Positions 53,716-64,000 of a stretch of DNA of 64,000 nt are shown one piece after another; the first letter of the stretch is position 1, and each line of letters starts with the position of its first letter. The stretch covers positions 496,001-560,000 of the forward strand of contig NZ_CP039543.1 in assembly GCF_013085545.1 (NCBI RefSeq). The letters run 5' to 3'. This DNA comes from Oceanidesulfovibrio marinus. Its GTDB lineage: Bacteria; Desulfobacterota; Desulfovibrionia; Desulfovibrionales; Desulfovibrionaceae. Below the pieces are notes generated by a model. It saw nothing but the letters and a program-made list of their open reading frames with translations, had not been told where the DNA came from and searched no databases. The translations under genes and the position numbers were made by a program.

Positions 53716-55445
53716 TGCGTCTTTCCGCTCTTTACATGCCGACTCTCAAAGAGGCCCCGGCCGACGCCGAGGTCATCAGCCACAAGCTCCTGGTACGCGC
53801 CGGCATGATCCGCAAGCTCACGTCCGGCATTTACACCTATCTCCCCCTGGGAAGGCGCAGCCTGGACAAGATCGCCCAGATCATCCGCGATGAGATGAAC
53901 GCCGCCGGCGCCCAGGAAATCGTCATGCCCATGGTCCAGCCCGGCGACCTCTGGAAGGAGAGCGGCCGGTGGGAGGCCTATGGGCCGGAGCTTATGCGCA
54001 TCAACGACCGCCACGGCCGCGACTACTGCCTGGGACCCACGCATGAGGAGGTCGTTACCGACCTGGTGCGCGGCGAGGTGCGCTCCTACCGCCAGCTGCC
54101 GCTGAACCTCTACCAGGTGCAGACCAAGTTCCGCGACGAGATTCGCCCCCGCTTCGGCCTGATGCGCGGCCGCGAGTTCATTATGAAGGATGCCTACTCC
54201 TTTGATAAGGACATGCCCGGCGCCGACGCCAGCTATGCCTCCATGTACGAGGCGTACAACCGCGCTTTCACCCGCCTGGGCCTGCGCTTCCGCGCCGTGC
54301 AGGCGGACTCCGGCGCCATCGGCGGCTCCTTCTCGCACGAGTTCATGGTCCTGGCCCTGACCGGCGAGGACACTATCGTGACCTGCACCCGCTGCGAGTA
54401 TGCGGCCAACCTGGAGAAGGCCGAGGTCCGCTACGCTGGCGAGATATGCGAGAAGGGCGAGTGCCCGCCGCTGGAAGAGGTCTCGACTCCGGGCACGCAC
54501 ACCGTGGCTGCGGTGGCGAACTTCCTGGGCGTGCACGAGGAGCAGATCCTCAAGACGCTGCTTTACGATGCCGACGGCGAGGCGGTGGCAGTGCTCCTGC
54601 GCGGCGATCGCGAGCTCAACGAGATCAAGCTGAAGAACCTCATCGGCGCGACCAGCCTGGAGCTGGCAAGTCCCGAGCAGGTCACGAAGTGGACGGGCGC
54701 GGCAGTCGGTTTTGCCGGTCCCGTGGGCCTTCTGGGCGTGGAGCGCATCTACGCCGACGAGGAGGTGCTGCGCAGCACCAACTGGGTGGCCGGAGCCAAC
54801 AAGGACGACGCCCACGTGCGCCATCTGGACATCGACCGCGACGTGAAGCTGACCGGCAGCGCGGACCTGCGCACCGTGACCCTGACCGATCCCTGCCCGG
54901 CGTGCGGCGGCCCCATCGAGATGCCCCGCGGCATCGAGGTGGGCCACGTCTTCAAGCTGGGCACCAAGTACAGCGAGGCCATGGGCGCCACCTTCCTGGA
55001 CGAGGGCGGCAAGGAACAGCTCATGATCATGGGCTGTTACGGCATCGGCGTCTCGCGCATCCTGGCCGCGGCCATCGAGCAGAACAATGACGAGTTCGGC
55101 ATCGTGTTCCCGCCGTCCATCGCGCCGTACGAGGTCGCGCTGCTCACCCTGGGCGCCAAGGACGAGGCTGTTGTGGCCAAGTCCGAGGAGCTGTACCAGC
55201 TGCTCTCGGCCAAGGGTGTGGAGGTGCTGCTGGATGACCGTAATGAAAGGCCCGGCGTGAAGTTCAAGGACGCGGACCTCGTAGGCTTCCCCATCCAGCT
55301 CGTGGTGGGCGGCAAGGCCCTGGCCCGCGGCGTGGTGGAGGCCAAGGACCGCCGCACCGGCGAGAAAACCGAGCTTGCCGTGGACAACTTCGAGCAGGCC
55401 TTTGACGAGTTCCGCAGCCGCGTGCTGGACGGCTGGGCCCTGTAG
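53715..55445 (+). CDS. proS: Prolyl-tRNA synthetase (bacterial type)
   Basis: Class II synthetase of 576 residues, the usual length for the bacterial type with an editing domain. Motif 2 is [25 protein letters not shown], described here as a landmark around residues 136-160; the editing (INS) domain spans about 225-385. Motif 3 is [17 protein letters not shown], and the anticodon domain follows (about 480-576). The ATG overlaps the ispG stop by 1 nt, so translation is coupled; a purine-rich AGGGGAGA precedes it. Confidence 0.96.
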   Translation: MRLSALYMPTLKEAPADAEVISHKLLVRAGMIRKLTSGIYTYLPLGRRSLDKIAQIIRDEMNAAGAQEIVMPMVQPGDLWKESGRWEAYGPELMRINDRHGRDYCLGPTHEEVVTDLVRGEVRSYRQLPLNLYQVQTKFRDEIRPRFGLMRGREFIMKDAYSFDKDMPGADASYASMYEAYNRAFTRLGLRFRAVQADSGAIGGSFSHEFMVLALTGEDTIVTCTRCEYAANLEKAEVRYAGEICEKGECPPLEEVSTPGTHTVAAVANFLGVHEEQILKTLLYDADGEAVAVLLRGDRELNEIKLKNLIGATSLELASPEQVTKWTGAAVGFAGPVGLLGVERIYADEEVLRSTNWVAGANKDDAHVRHLDIDRDVKLTGSADLRTVTLTDPCPACGGPIEMPRGIEVGHVFKLGTKYSEAMGATFLDEGGKEQLMIMGCYGIGVSRILAAAIEQNNDEFGIVFPPSIAPYEVALLTLGAKDEAVVAKSEELYQLLSAKGVEVLLDDRNERPGVKFKDADLVGFPIQLVVGGKALARGVVEAKDRRTGEKTELAVDNFEQAFDEFRSRVLDGWAL

Positions 55446-55721
55446 CAGGCTGTTTTATTGACGCCGGCGGCGCTCGCTGGTGGTTCCGGAGTGTGCCCGA
55501 GCTGTGGGTAGTCACAGCGCGCATCCTCCCGGAGCTTCCCCGTGCGCTTGCCGGCGTGTTTGTTGAAGAGCCCGGCGCAATGGCCTTTGTGAACAGACTT
55601 TCGGCGCGCCCTTTCTTCTACGCTGTCCGCCTGTTATGGTGTATGCCGTTTTAAGGGCGAGGCGGATGGCCGCTGTTCAGAGTCGCATAATGCACCGGAT
55701 TTCTTGGGGAGCTGGTTTCCC

Positions 55722-57167
55722 ATGCACATATTCACGGTCCGCGAGATAACCGACCGGGTCAAGAACCTGCTGGAGACCGAGTTCCCGTTCCTCTGGGTGC
55801 GGGGGCAGGTCTCGAACCTCTCGCGGCCGTCCTCCGGCCATCTCTACTTCGCGCTCAAGGACAACGACGCGCTGATCAATGTGGTCTGGTTCCGCGGCTC
55901 CCAGCGCGGGGCCGATGACGGGGTGGACCAGCTTACCGGCGAGATCGTAGAGGAAGGCGTCTCCGCCGCCGAGCTGGCCGACGGCCTGGAGAACGGCCAG
56001 GAAATTCTCGTGGGTGGCATGATCAATGTCTACCCGCCGCGGGGAGTGTATCAGCTGCGGGCCGAGCTCGTGCAGCCCGTGGGCCTGGGGGAACTGCATC
56101 TCCGCTTCGAGGCGCTCAAGAAGAAGTTTGCCGCGCGCGGCTGGTTCGACCAGGATCGCAAGCGGCCGCTGCCGGCCCGTCCCACCCGCATTGCCTTGAT
56201 CACCGCGCCGGACAGCGCGGCCTACGCAGACTTCACCACTCTGGCAGCCAAGCGCGGCCTGCCGGCGCGTATCCGCGTGTACGCCAGCCCTGTGCAGGGC
56301 GAGGAAGCGCCGAAAGCCCTGGCCCGCGCCATCCGCGCGGCCGGACGCCAGCGCTTCGCCCAGGTCGTGGTGCTCATCCGTGGCGGCGGCTCCCTGGAGG
56401 ACCTCTGGGCCTTTAATACGGAAGAAGTCGCCCGCGCCGTGTACGAATCGCCCATTCCGGTGCTGGCCGGCGTAGGACACGAGGTGGACCACTCCATTGC
56501 GGACATGATTGCCGACGTACGCGCAGCAACGCCGTCTCATGCGGCGCAGCTGCTCTGGCCGGAGCGCGCGCAGCTCATGCAGGAGACGGACGAGCTGGAG
56601 TTCCGGCTGCTGGGTGCGATCACCCGCCGCATGGACAGCCTGGAAACCACGCTGGCGCAGCAGGAGCGCGGTCTGGCCTGGCTCTCGCCGGCCTCGCGTC
56701 TGGCTGAGCGGGAGCAGAGGCTTTCCAGCCTCCTCAACAGGCTGCAGACCGCCGGGGCGCTGATCCCGCAGCGCATCGACGCGCAGCTTTGCCGCATCGA
56801 GGACCGCCTGTTCCGCGCCAACGGCCAGGAGCGCGTGGAGCGGCTGGAGTACTTGGTAGACGGCTTGGCCGACCGCCTTTCGCGTGGCGGGACCTATGCC
56901 CTGGGGCACTGCGCCGCCGTTATCAACAGTCTGGAAGCCCGGCTGGCCGGGGCCGACCCCACGGCGCCGCTGAATCGGGGTTTCGCCCTGGTGCGGGCTA
57001 CGGAACAGGATGGCGGGCGCTTTATCCGCGCGGCCGGGGATGTGCAGGCCGGGAACTGTCTGGAGATCATTTTCCGCGACGGCGCCGTGGACGCCACGGC
57101 GCAACAGGTGCGGCCCGGCGAGGGACTGCCCGCAGCATACGGCACAGAGCCGGAGGACGAGGCATGA
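55722..57167 (+). CDS. xseA: Exodeoxyribonuclease VII large subunit
   Basis: Protein of 481 residues. The N-terminal OB-fold (about 1-100) has FLWVRGQVSNLSRPSSGHLYF. The catalytic domain (about 120-330) has RIALITAPDSAAYADF, VVLIRGGGSLEDLWAFN and the GVGHEVDHSIADMIADVRAATPS region, which contains the conserved Asp/His residues. The C-terminal long coiled coil binds XseB. It degrades single-stranded DNA to oligonucleotides. The start MHIFTVREIT was chosen; a start 6 codons upstream is possible. The stop overlaps the next gene by 4 nt. Confidence 0.94.
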   Translation: MHIFTVREITDRVKNLLETEFPFLWVRGQVSNLSRPSSGHLYFALKDNDALINVVWFRGSQRGADDGVDQLTGEIVEEGVSAAELADGLENGQEILVGGMINVYPPRGVYQLRAELVQPVGLGELHLRFEALKKKFAARGWFDQDRKRPLPARPTRIALITAPDSAAYADFTTLAAKRGLPARIRVYASPVQGEEAPKALARAIRAAGRQRFAQVVVLIRGGGSLEDLWAFNTEEVARAVYESPIPVLAGVGHEVDHSIADMIADVRAATPSHAAQLLWPERAQLMQETDELEFRLLGAITRRMDSLETTLAQQERGLAWLSPASRLAEREQRLSSLLNRLQTAGALIPQRIDAQLCRIEDRLFRANGQERVERLEYLVDGLADRLSRGGTYALGHCAAVINSLEARLAGADPTAPLNRGFALVRATEQDGGRFIRAAGDVQAGNCLEIIFRDGAVDATAQQVRPGEGLPAAYGTEPEDEA

Positions 57168-58129
57168 GCCGCAACCGCCCCATCGTCATTCTGGTCCTGG
57201 CCTGCGCGGCGCTTTGTATGGCCGGCACCGTGCGCAACGCCGCGGCGTTGCAGCAGAGCCTCGGACCAGTGTCCCTCTATGTGCAGGACCACGTGACCGA
57301 AGGCGAGGCGTTCATGGTGACCATCCGTTCGCCGTACCCCATGCCGGACATCGAGTGCCTGTGGGAGGGCCGGACCATCCGCACCCAGGCCGTGCGCGAA
57401 ACAGGCAGTGGGGCGCATGGGTTCATGGCCCAGGTGCTGCTGGGCGTGGGGCTTGTCTCCCGCGACGACCCGCCGCACTCGGAGCTCTTTCCGCTCACGA
57501 TACGCGTGCGCGGGTACGAGGAAGTCTACACGTTCACGCCCACCATACTCCGCATTCCCGGCGATTTTCCGGTGCAGAAGCTCTCCCTGCCGCGCAAGTA
57601 CAGCCACCTTTCGGCCGATGACCTGGCGCGGACCATCAGCGAGAGGGCCGATATCCAGGCTGCGCTGGCCACTTTCACCAACGAACGCTACTGGGAATGC
57701 CCCATGCGCCGGCCCGTGCCGGGCGAGGTGTCCGGCGTCTTCGGCATGAAGCGGTTCATCAACGGCGAGCCCAGGCAGCAGCATGGCGGGGTGGATATGC
57801 GCGGCAAGTATGGCACGTCGGTGCACGCCTGCTGGGAAGGCCGCGTCATCCTGACCGGCGAACATTTCTTTGCAGGCCGTTCTGTTTTTGTGGATCATGG
57901 CCAGGGCGTGATCAGCATGTACTTTCATCTGTCGGACATCATGATCCGCGAGGGACAGCGGGTGATGCCGGGCGAGGTCATCGGCCGCGTGGGCAGCTCC
58001 GGCCGGGTCACAGGGCCGCATCTGCACTTCGGGCTCAGCATTCTGGGCGCGGCCGTGGACCCCATGCCGCTGATGCAGCCAGCGTGCGGCGTGGTGCTGC
58101 CCAAGAACTTTGAAGGAGATACGCCATGA
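57164..58129 (+). CDS. M23-family (LytM) metallopeptidase, exported
   Basis: Protein of 321 residues with a signal peptide (about 1-28). A beta-rich middle region (about 30-180) leads to an M23 domain (about 190-305). Zinc ligands and catalytic residues are in QHGGVDM (His207, Asp211) and GPHLHFG (His286, His288), all present, so it should be an active peptidoglycan endopeptidase. The gene is embedded between xseA and xseB with 4-nt overlaps on both sides (ATGA), so it is translated together with the nuclease subunits although unrelated in function. Confidence 0.9.
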   Translation: MSRNRPIVILVLACAALCMAGTVRNAAALQQSLGPVSLYVQDHVTEGEAFMVTIRSPYPMPDIECLWEGRTIRTQAVRETGSGAHGFMAQVLLGVGLVSRDDPPHSELFPLTIRVRGYEEVYTFTPTILRIPGDFPVQKLSLPRKYSHLSADDLARTISERADIQAALATFTNERYWECPMRRPVPGEVSGVFGMKRFINGEPRQQHGGVDMRGKYGTSVHACWEGRVILTGEHFFAGRSVFVDHGQGVISMYFHLSDIMIREGQRVMPGEVIGRVGSSGRVTGPHLHFGLSILGAAVDPMPLMQPACGVVLPKNFEGDTP

Positions 58130-58416
58130 GCGAGCAACGCGCAGGCGAAGCGAATTTTGAGAGCGAGCTGGAACGGCTCAAGGAAGTGGTGGGCAAGCTG
58201 GAGACCGGCGAGCTGCCGCTGGAGGAGAGCGTGTCTCTGTTCCGCGAGGGCATGGGGCTGGCAAAGTCGTGCCGCAAGCGTCTGGCCGAGGCCCGGCACG
58301 AGATCGAGACGCTTTCCAGGGAGGACGTCGCCGACATGGCTGGGCCGGACCCCAAGCCGCTGGGTGACGACGAGCCGGAGCAGCAATCGCTGCTCGGCAG
58401 GGAGATGAAGGAATGA
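58126..58416 (+). CDS. xseB: Exodeoxyribonuclease VII small subunit
   Basis: Protein of 96 residues; the helical pair (about 8-65) carries the family signature FESELERLKEVVGKLETGEL and LEESVSLFREGMGLAKSC. The C-terminal 30 residues are acidic and not conserved in the family. It binds the coiled coil of XseA. Overlaps of 4 nt with the M23 gene before and ispA after show coupling. Confidence 0.94.
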   Translation: MSEQRAGEANFESELERLKEVVGKLETGELPLEESVSLFREGMGLAKSCRKRLAEARHEIETLSREDVADMAGPDPKPLGDDEPEQQSLLGREMKE

Positions 58417-59339
58417 GTGACGATATCGCCGCCCGCGTTAAAGATGCGCTGCGCGATCTGTCCATACATGTCGAAGCGTTTCTGGCCTCGTGCATGGCGG
58501 ACCGGGATATTCCGGACGCGCTGCGCGAGTCCATGGCGTACAGCCTCATGGCCGGAGGCAAGCGTCTGCGGCCGTGCCTCTGTCTGGCCTGGGCCGAGCT
58601 CTGCGGTCTGGAACGGGCCAGGGCGCTGCCCTTTGCCGCGGCCATCGAGTGCATCCATACCTACTCTTTGATCCACGACGACCTGCCGGCCATGGATGAC
58701 GACGACATGCGCCGGGGCAAGCCCTCCAACCACAAGCAGTTCGGCGAGGCCACGGCGATTCTGGCCGGGGACGGGCTGCTGACCGAGGCGTTTTTGTTCA
58801 TGACGCGCGCCCAGTCCGAGCCGGCCCAGGTGCTGGAGGCTGTGGCCGTAATGGCGCGCGCCGCCGGAGCCGAGGGCATGGTGGGCGGCCAGGTGCTGGA
58901 TATGGAGTACACCGGCCGCGTGCTGGCCGAGGAGGGTGATCCGGTCACGCTCGATCAGCTCAGGACCATGCACTCCATGAAGACCGGCGCGCTCATCCGC
59001 GCCTCGTGCGAGGCCGGGGCCGTGCTGGCCTGCAGCGGCGGGGTGCAGCGGCGCCTTGCCAAGGAGTACGGCGCGCATCTGGGCCGCGCGTTCCAGATTG
59101 TGGATGATATTCTGGACGAGGTGGGGGATGAAAAATCCCTGGGCAAGCCAGTGGGCAGCGACCGCGACAAGGGCAAGACCACATACGTGAGCCTGGTGGG
59201 TCTGGAGCGGAGCCGCGAGCTGGCCGAAGAGGCCACGCAGCAGGCGTTGCATGCGTTGGAGCGTCTGACCGGCGTGGAACCGGACTGGGTCGATTTTCTG
59301 CGCGATCTCGCACAGTATGTGCTTATCCGGGCGGTCTGA
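58413..59339 (+). CDS. ispA: Farnesyl diphosphate synthase (geranyltranstransferase)
   Basis: Prenyl synthase of 308 residues. The first Asp-rich motif is IHDDLPAMDDDDMRRG (D89-D90...D95, the bacterial DDxxxxD form) and the second is FQIVDDILDEVGD. The KRLRP region (about 50-54) binds IPP. It condenses IPP and DMAPP to FPP. It overlaps xseB by 4 nt. With ispG and dxs it makes this a MEP and prenyl chain locus. Confidence 0.95.
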   Translation: MSDDIAARVKDALRDLSIHVEAFLASCMADRDIPDALRESMAYSLMAGGKRLRPCLCLAWAELCGLERARALPFAAAIECIHTYSLIHDDLPAMDDDDMRRGKPSNHKQFGEATAILAGDGLLTEAFLFMTRAQSEPAQVLEAVAVMARAAGAEGMVGGQVLDMEYTGRVLAEEGDPVTLDQLRTMHSMKTGALIRASCEAGAVLACSGGVQRRLAKEYGAHLGRAFQIVDDILDEVGDEKSLGKPVGSDRDKGKTTYVSLVGLERSRELAEEATQQALHALERLTGVEPDWVDFLRDLAQYVLIRAV

Positions 59340-59446
59340 CGTAGGAAAAGGGCCGTGTACAGGGTTGCCGCCAGCGGCCGGACGTGTCAGTGTACTTCCG
59401 CTTCGCTGTACCGGAGTGCCGTTTTTTTCAGCATACATAGAATCAC

Positions 59447-61381
59447 ATGACCAAGGTTCACAAAGTGCCCGCCATCCTCATGCCGTCGGAAAGCCTTCCT
59501 GCGGAGTTAACATATCGCGATCTCGCCGACATGAACACGGACGAGATGGCGGCCGTAGCAGAAGGCCTGCGCCGCGAAATAATTGATGTCGTGTCCCAGA
59601 ACGGCGGGCATCTTGCTCCTTCCCTAGGCGTGGTCGAGCTCACGGTGGCCATGCTCAACGTGTTCAATCCGGCCAAGGATCGCATCATCTGGGATGTGGG
59701 CCACCAGGCCTACGCCTATAAGATCCTCACGAGCCGCCGCAAGCTGTTCCACACCCTGCGCACCATGGGCGGGCTCTCCGGCTTCCCCAAGATGAGCGAG
59801 AGCCCCTACGACCATTTCGGGGTGGGCCACTCCTCCACCTCCATCTCTGCCGCGCTGGGCATGGCCATGGGCCGGGATCTCAACGCCGACGACTCAAAGA
59901 TCATCGCCGTCATCGGCGATGGCTCCATGACTGCCGGCCTGGCTTTCGAAGGGTTGAACCAGGCAGGGGACATGGGCCGCGACCTCATAGTGGTGCTCAA
60001 TGACAACGAGATGTCCATCTCGCGCAACGTGGGCGCGCTTTCCAGCTTCCTGTCGCGCAACCTGTCCGCCCGCTGGCTCAAGAAGTTCAAGCGGGAGACG
60101 GAGAATTTCTTCAAGCAATTGCCTGGTATAGGCAACGATATTGCCGACTACATGCGCAAGAGCGAGAGCTCGTTCAAGGGGTTCTTCACCCCTGGTATGC
60201 TCTTCGAGGCGTTCCGCTTCAACTATATCGGTCCCATCGATGGCCACGACCTGGGCGATCTGGTGGACGTCTTCGACCATGTGAAGCGCCTGGATGGGCC
60301 CAACCTCGTCCACGTGCTGACGCGGAAAGGCAAGGGCTATGAGCCGGCCGAGTCCAACCCCACGTACTTCCATGGAGTAGGCTGCTTCGAGCCCGAGACC
60401 GGCCAGGTGAAGAAGTTCACCGCCAACGGCTGCCCGGAAATTCCCAGCTATACCGAGATATTTGGCAATACGCTCACCAGCCTTGCCGGCAAGGACCCCT
60501 CGATCATCGCCATCACCGCGGCCATGCCCGAGGGCACCGGGCTGAATCGCTTTGCCGACGCCTATCCGGAGCGGTTCGTGGACGTGGGCATTTGCGAGCA
60601 GCACGCCGTGACCTTTGCCGCCGGACTGGCCACGCAGGGCTACAAGCCTGTGGTCGCCATCTACTCCACCTTTTTGCAGCGCTCCTACGACCAGATCGTG
60701 CACGACGTCTGTCTGCAGAAGCTGCCGGTGGTCTTCTGCCTGGACCGCGCCGGCCTGGTGGGCGAGGACGGCCCCACGCACCACGGCGCATTCGACATCG
60801 CCTATCTCCGGCACATCCCGGAAATGGTACTGATGGCGCCCAAGGATGAGGCCGAGCTGCAGCACATGCTGGCCACCGCATTGAGTCTGGGCCGGCCCGT
60901 GGCCCTGCGCTATCCGCGCGGGCTGGGCGTGGGCGCGAAGCTCTCGAACGCACCGGAGCCGCTTCCCCTGGGCGAAGGCGAAATTCTTCGCGAGGGCAAG
61001 GACGCCATGATCCTGGCCCTGGGCAGCCGGGTCTATCCGGCATTGGAGGCCGCCGCCGCGCTGGACAAGGAGGGGCTGGATGTTGGTGTGTTTAATGCGC
61101 GCTTCGTCAAGCCTTTGCCGATAGCGCAGATCGTGGAGATCGCTGCGGCGTGCCCGCGGCTCATTCTGGCCGAAGAGCACACCCGCATGGGCGGTTTCTG
61201 CTCCGCTGTGCTCGAAGGGCTGGCCGACGCCGACGCCCTGAACGGTCTGACCATCCGCCGCGTGACTCTGCCGGACTCCTTTGTGGAGCATGGCAAACAG
61301 AAGGAGCTGCGCGCCGCCGTGGGCATCGACAAGGCCGGGATTATGGACGCCGTGCGCGATGCGTGCGGCCGGCCGGACTGA
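59447..61381 (+). CDS. dxs: 1-deoxy-D-xylulose-5-phosphate synthase
   Basis: Thiamine-diphosphate enzyme of 644 residues, first step of the MEP pathway. The ThDP site is IGDGSMTAGLAFEGLNQAGD, with NDNEMSIS. The HLAPSLGVVELTVAM and GHQAYAYKILTSRR segments mark the substrate channel. The Pyr domain has GICEQHAVTFAAGLA, with the catalytic Glu, and GEDGPTHHGAFD. The N-terminus has about 18 extra residues before the conserved start. It is 107 bp after ispA. Confidence 0.95.
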   Translation: MTKVHKVPAILMPSESLPAELTYRDLADMNTDEMAAVAEGLRREIIDVVSQNGGHLAPSLGVVELTVAMLNVFNPAKDRIIWDVGHQAYAYKILTSRRKLFHTLRTMGGLSGFPKMSESPYDHFGVGHSSTSISAALGMAMGRDLNADDSKIIAVIGDGSMTAGLAFEGLNQAGDMGRDLIVVLNDNEMSISRNVGALSSFLSRNLSARWLKKFKRETENFFKQLPGIGNDIADYMRKSESSFKGFFTPGMLFEAFRFNYIGPIDGHDLGDLVDVFDHVKRLDGPNLVHVLTRKGKGYEPAESNPTYFHGVGCFEPETGQVKKFTANGCPEIPSYTEIFGNTLTSLAGKDPSIIAITAAMPEGTGLNRFADAYPERFVDVGICEQHAVTFAAGLATQGYKPVVAIYSTFLQRSYDQIVHDVCLQKLPVVFCLDRAGLVGEDGPTHHGAFDIAYLRHIPEMVLMAPKDEAELQHMLATALSLGRPVALRYPRGLGVGAKLSNAPEPLPLGEGEILREGKDAMILALGSRVYPALEAAAALDKEGLDVGVFNARFVKPLPIAQIVEIAAACPRLILAEEHTRMGGFCSAVLEGLADADALNGLTIRRVTLPDSFVEHGKQKELRAAVGIDKAGIMDAVRDACGRPD

Positions 61382-61409
61382 TCTCTTCCGGGTTACGTTT
61401 TTTCGATAC

Positions 61410-61435
61410 GCCGCCTTCGGGCGGTTTTTGTTTTT
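61410..61435 (+). terminator. Rho-independent terminator of dxs
   Basis: GCCGCC-TTCG-GGCGGT tetraloop hairpin followed by TTTTT and a second T-run. A second hairpin (GGGCC-TTCG-GGCCC, 61443-61456) lies just before the convergent gene. Confidence 0.88.
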
Positions 61436-61464
61436 GATGAGGGGCCTTCGGGCCCTCTTCGTGA

Positions 61465-63156
<1,692 letters not shown>

Positions 63157-63215
63157 AAATGCGTGCCGTTCTGCCTGGGGAAATCTTTGCTTTCGCCGGG
63201 ACGATGCGCTGAAAT

Positions 63216-63947
63216 ATGAAGGATGACGCAGGAATGCTCGACTGGCTTGACGGTGTGCTCTTCGCCCACCGCGGACTGCATGGCCCCAACAAACCCGAAA
63301 ACTCTATAGCCGCCGTGGACGCCGCCGTGTCCAAGGGCTACGGCATTGAGCTCGATCTGCAGCTGACGGCCGACGGCCGCGTCGCCGTGTTTCACGACGA
63401 CACCCTCAACCGCATGACCGGCAAGCCCGGAAGCATCGGGGATTACACAGCTGCCGAGCTCCAGCAGACGCAGCTCCGCGGGCTGGGCCAGCAGTCCATC
63501 CCTCTCCTCAACGCCGTGCTCGCCATGGTGCGCGGCAGGGTGCCGCTCTATCTGGAGCTCAAACCCGCCGGGCCGGTCGGCGCGCTGGAAGCCGCCGTGG
63601 CCGCGATGCTCTCGCGCTACAAGGGTCCGGTGCTGATCGCCTCGTTCCAGGGCCTGTCCCTCAACTGGATGGCCGAGCACGCGCCGCAACTGCCGCGCTG
63701 TCTGATCATCGGCACCTGTCCGCCCGGACCATTGGGCGAAGCGCAGCACCGTCGCGAACGCTGGCACTACAAGTTGAGCGCCCCGCACGCCGTGTCCGTG
63801 GATTGCGAATGCCAGCCGGACGCCTGGGTTGCGCGGCTCGGGCTCCAGGATGTCCCCCTCATTACCTGGACCCTGAAGACGCCAGCCGCCCTGGCCGCCG
63901 CCCGCACCTGGGCCAACGCCTACGTGTTCGAAGGCTTTTTGCCGTAG
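63216..63947 (+). CDS. Glycerophosphodiester phosphodiesterase
   Basis: TIM-barrel phosphodiesterase of 243 residues. Catalytic residues are present: FAHRG (His18, Arg19), the ENS (Glu28-Asn29-Ser30) of PENS, the metal-binding IELDLQL (Glu45, Asp47) and VFHDD (His60). It hydrolyses deacylated phospholipid head groups to glycerol-3-phosphate and alcohols; no signal peptide is seen, so it is cytoplasmic. The second ATG (63234) is an alternative start, with AAGGA 10 nt upstream. Confidence 0.92.
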   Translation: MKDDAGMLDWLDGVLFAHRGLHGPNKPENSIAAVDAAVSKGYGIELDLQLTADGRVAVFHDDTLNRMTGKPGSIGDYTAAELQQTQLRGLGQQSIPLLNAVLAMVRGRVPLYLELKPAGPVGALEAAVAAMLSRYKGPVLIASFQGLSLNWMAEHAPQLPRCLIIGTCPPGPLGEAQHRRERWHYKLSAPHAVSVDCECQPDAWVARLGLQDVPLITWTLKTPAALAAARTWANAYVFEGFLP

Positions 63948-63949
63948 CG

Positions 63950-64000
63950 CAGGTTCTCTGGGGGACGCTGTCCCTAGAACCCTCTGCCAGGGGAACATTG
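63950..64000. repeat. Palindromic intergenic element, cut by window edge
   Basis: GGTTCT-x3-GGGGAC / GTCCC-TAGAACC forms a hairpin (63950-63979) right after the glycerophosphodiesterase stop. It is followed by CCAGGGGAAC, which looks like the first arm of another hairpin. GGGGAC...GTCCC palindromes with this layout are, as far as I recall, dispersed in Desulfovibrio genomes. Confidence 0.45.

Overview
The window is a GC-rich stretch of a Gram-negative bacterial chromosome. It looks like a Desulfovibrio-type Desulfobacterota (Desulfovibrionales). The evidence is the gene content: the order ispG-proS-xseA-M23 peptidase-xseB-ispA-dxs, a two-gene SufC/SufB operon, an HdrD/GlcF-like Fe-S protein beside a DnaJ-like gene, and palindromic intergenic elements of a style I associate with this group. 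The taxonomic call is inference from gene order; no marker rRNA is present. About 58 protein-coding genes, two tRNAs (Lys-CUU, Leu-UAG), one complete insertion sequence, two phage-related remnants and several intrinsic terminators can be supported.

Layout. 1-5.0 kb: start of a DegP-type protease behind an OmpR/histidine-kinase pair, a YdjM-like membrane protein and a PAS histidine kinase with a cysteine-rich N-terminus. 5.2-6.0 kb: two plus-strand genes resembling phage tail genes, stranded among minus-strand genes and followed by palindromic repeats. 6.2-8.6 kb: a possible persulfide-handling set (CoA-disulfide-reductase-like flavoprotein, exported rhodanese, MauE-like membrane protein). 9-20 kb: SDR, tRNA-Lys, DsbD, a diguanylate cyclase response regulator, M24 peptidase, the overlapping CoA-binding/YkgJ/DnaJ/Fe-S operon, and a sugar-dehydrogenase-like lipoprotein. 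20-31.7 kb: methyltransferase, sufCB, metallophosphoesterase, two EamA transporters, an isochorismatase-like exported protein, a DksA-type zinc-finger protein, greA, TPR proteins and flagellin with a good sigma-28 promoter. 32-39.5 kb: NhaP-type antiporter, NlpC/P60 lipoprotein, copAB, and a five-PEGA/TPR protein. 39.8-46.3 kb: tRNA-Leu, then tig-clpP-clpX-lon, a complete cytoplasmic chaperone/protease block. 49-52.4 kb: lipoprotein, GNAT enzyme, and a FlgO-lipoprotein-FlgO operon. 52.6-61.4 kb: isoprenoid precursor genes (ispG, ispA, dxs) interleaved with proS, xseAB and an M23 peptidase, with 1-4 nt overlaps. 61.5-64 kb: fatty acyl-CoA ligase and a glycerophosphodiesterase.

The most unusual region is 46.27-48.9 kb. 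The last 41 bp of lon, and the terminator behind it, occur a second time 2.5 kb downstream (48762-48894). Between the copies lie an AT-rich gene for a small multi-pass membrane protein, a frameshifted gene with the MuF/SPP1-gp7 cysteine-histidine signature plus an unrecognised C-terminal domain, a scrap of an upstream gene, and an IS481-family element whose 8-bp target duplication sits exactly at the stop codon of the membrane-protein gene. I read this as the relic of an element that integrated at the 3' end of lon and restored it. The leftover cargo is arranged like a MuF-type polymorphic toxin with a membrane immunity partner. The duplication and insertion are visible directly; the toxin/immunity reading is a hypothesis.
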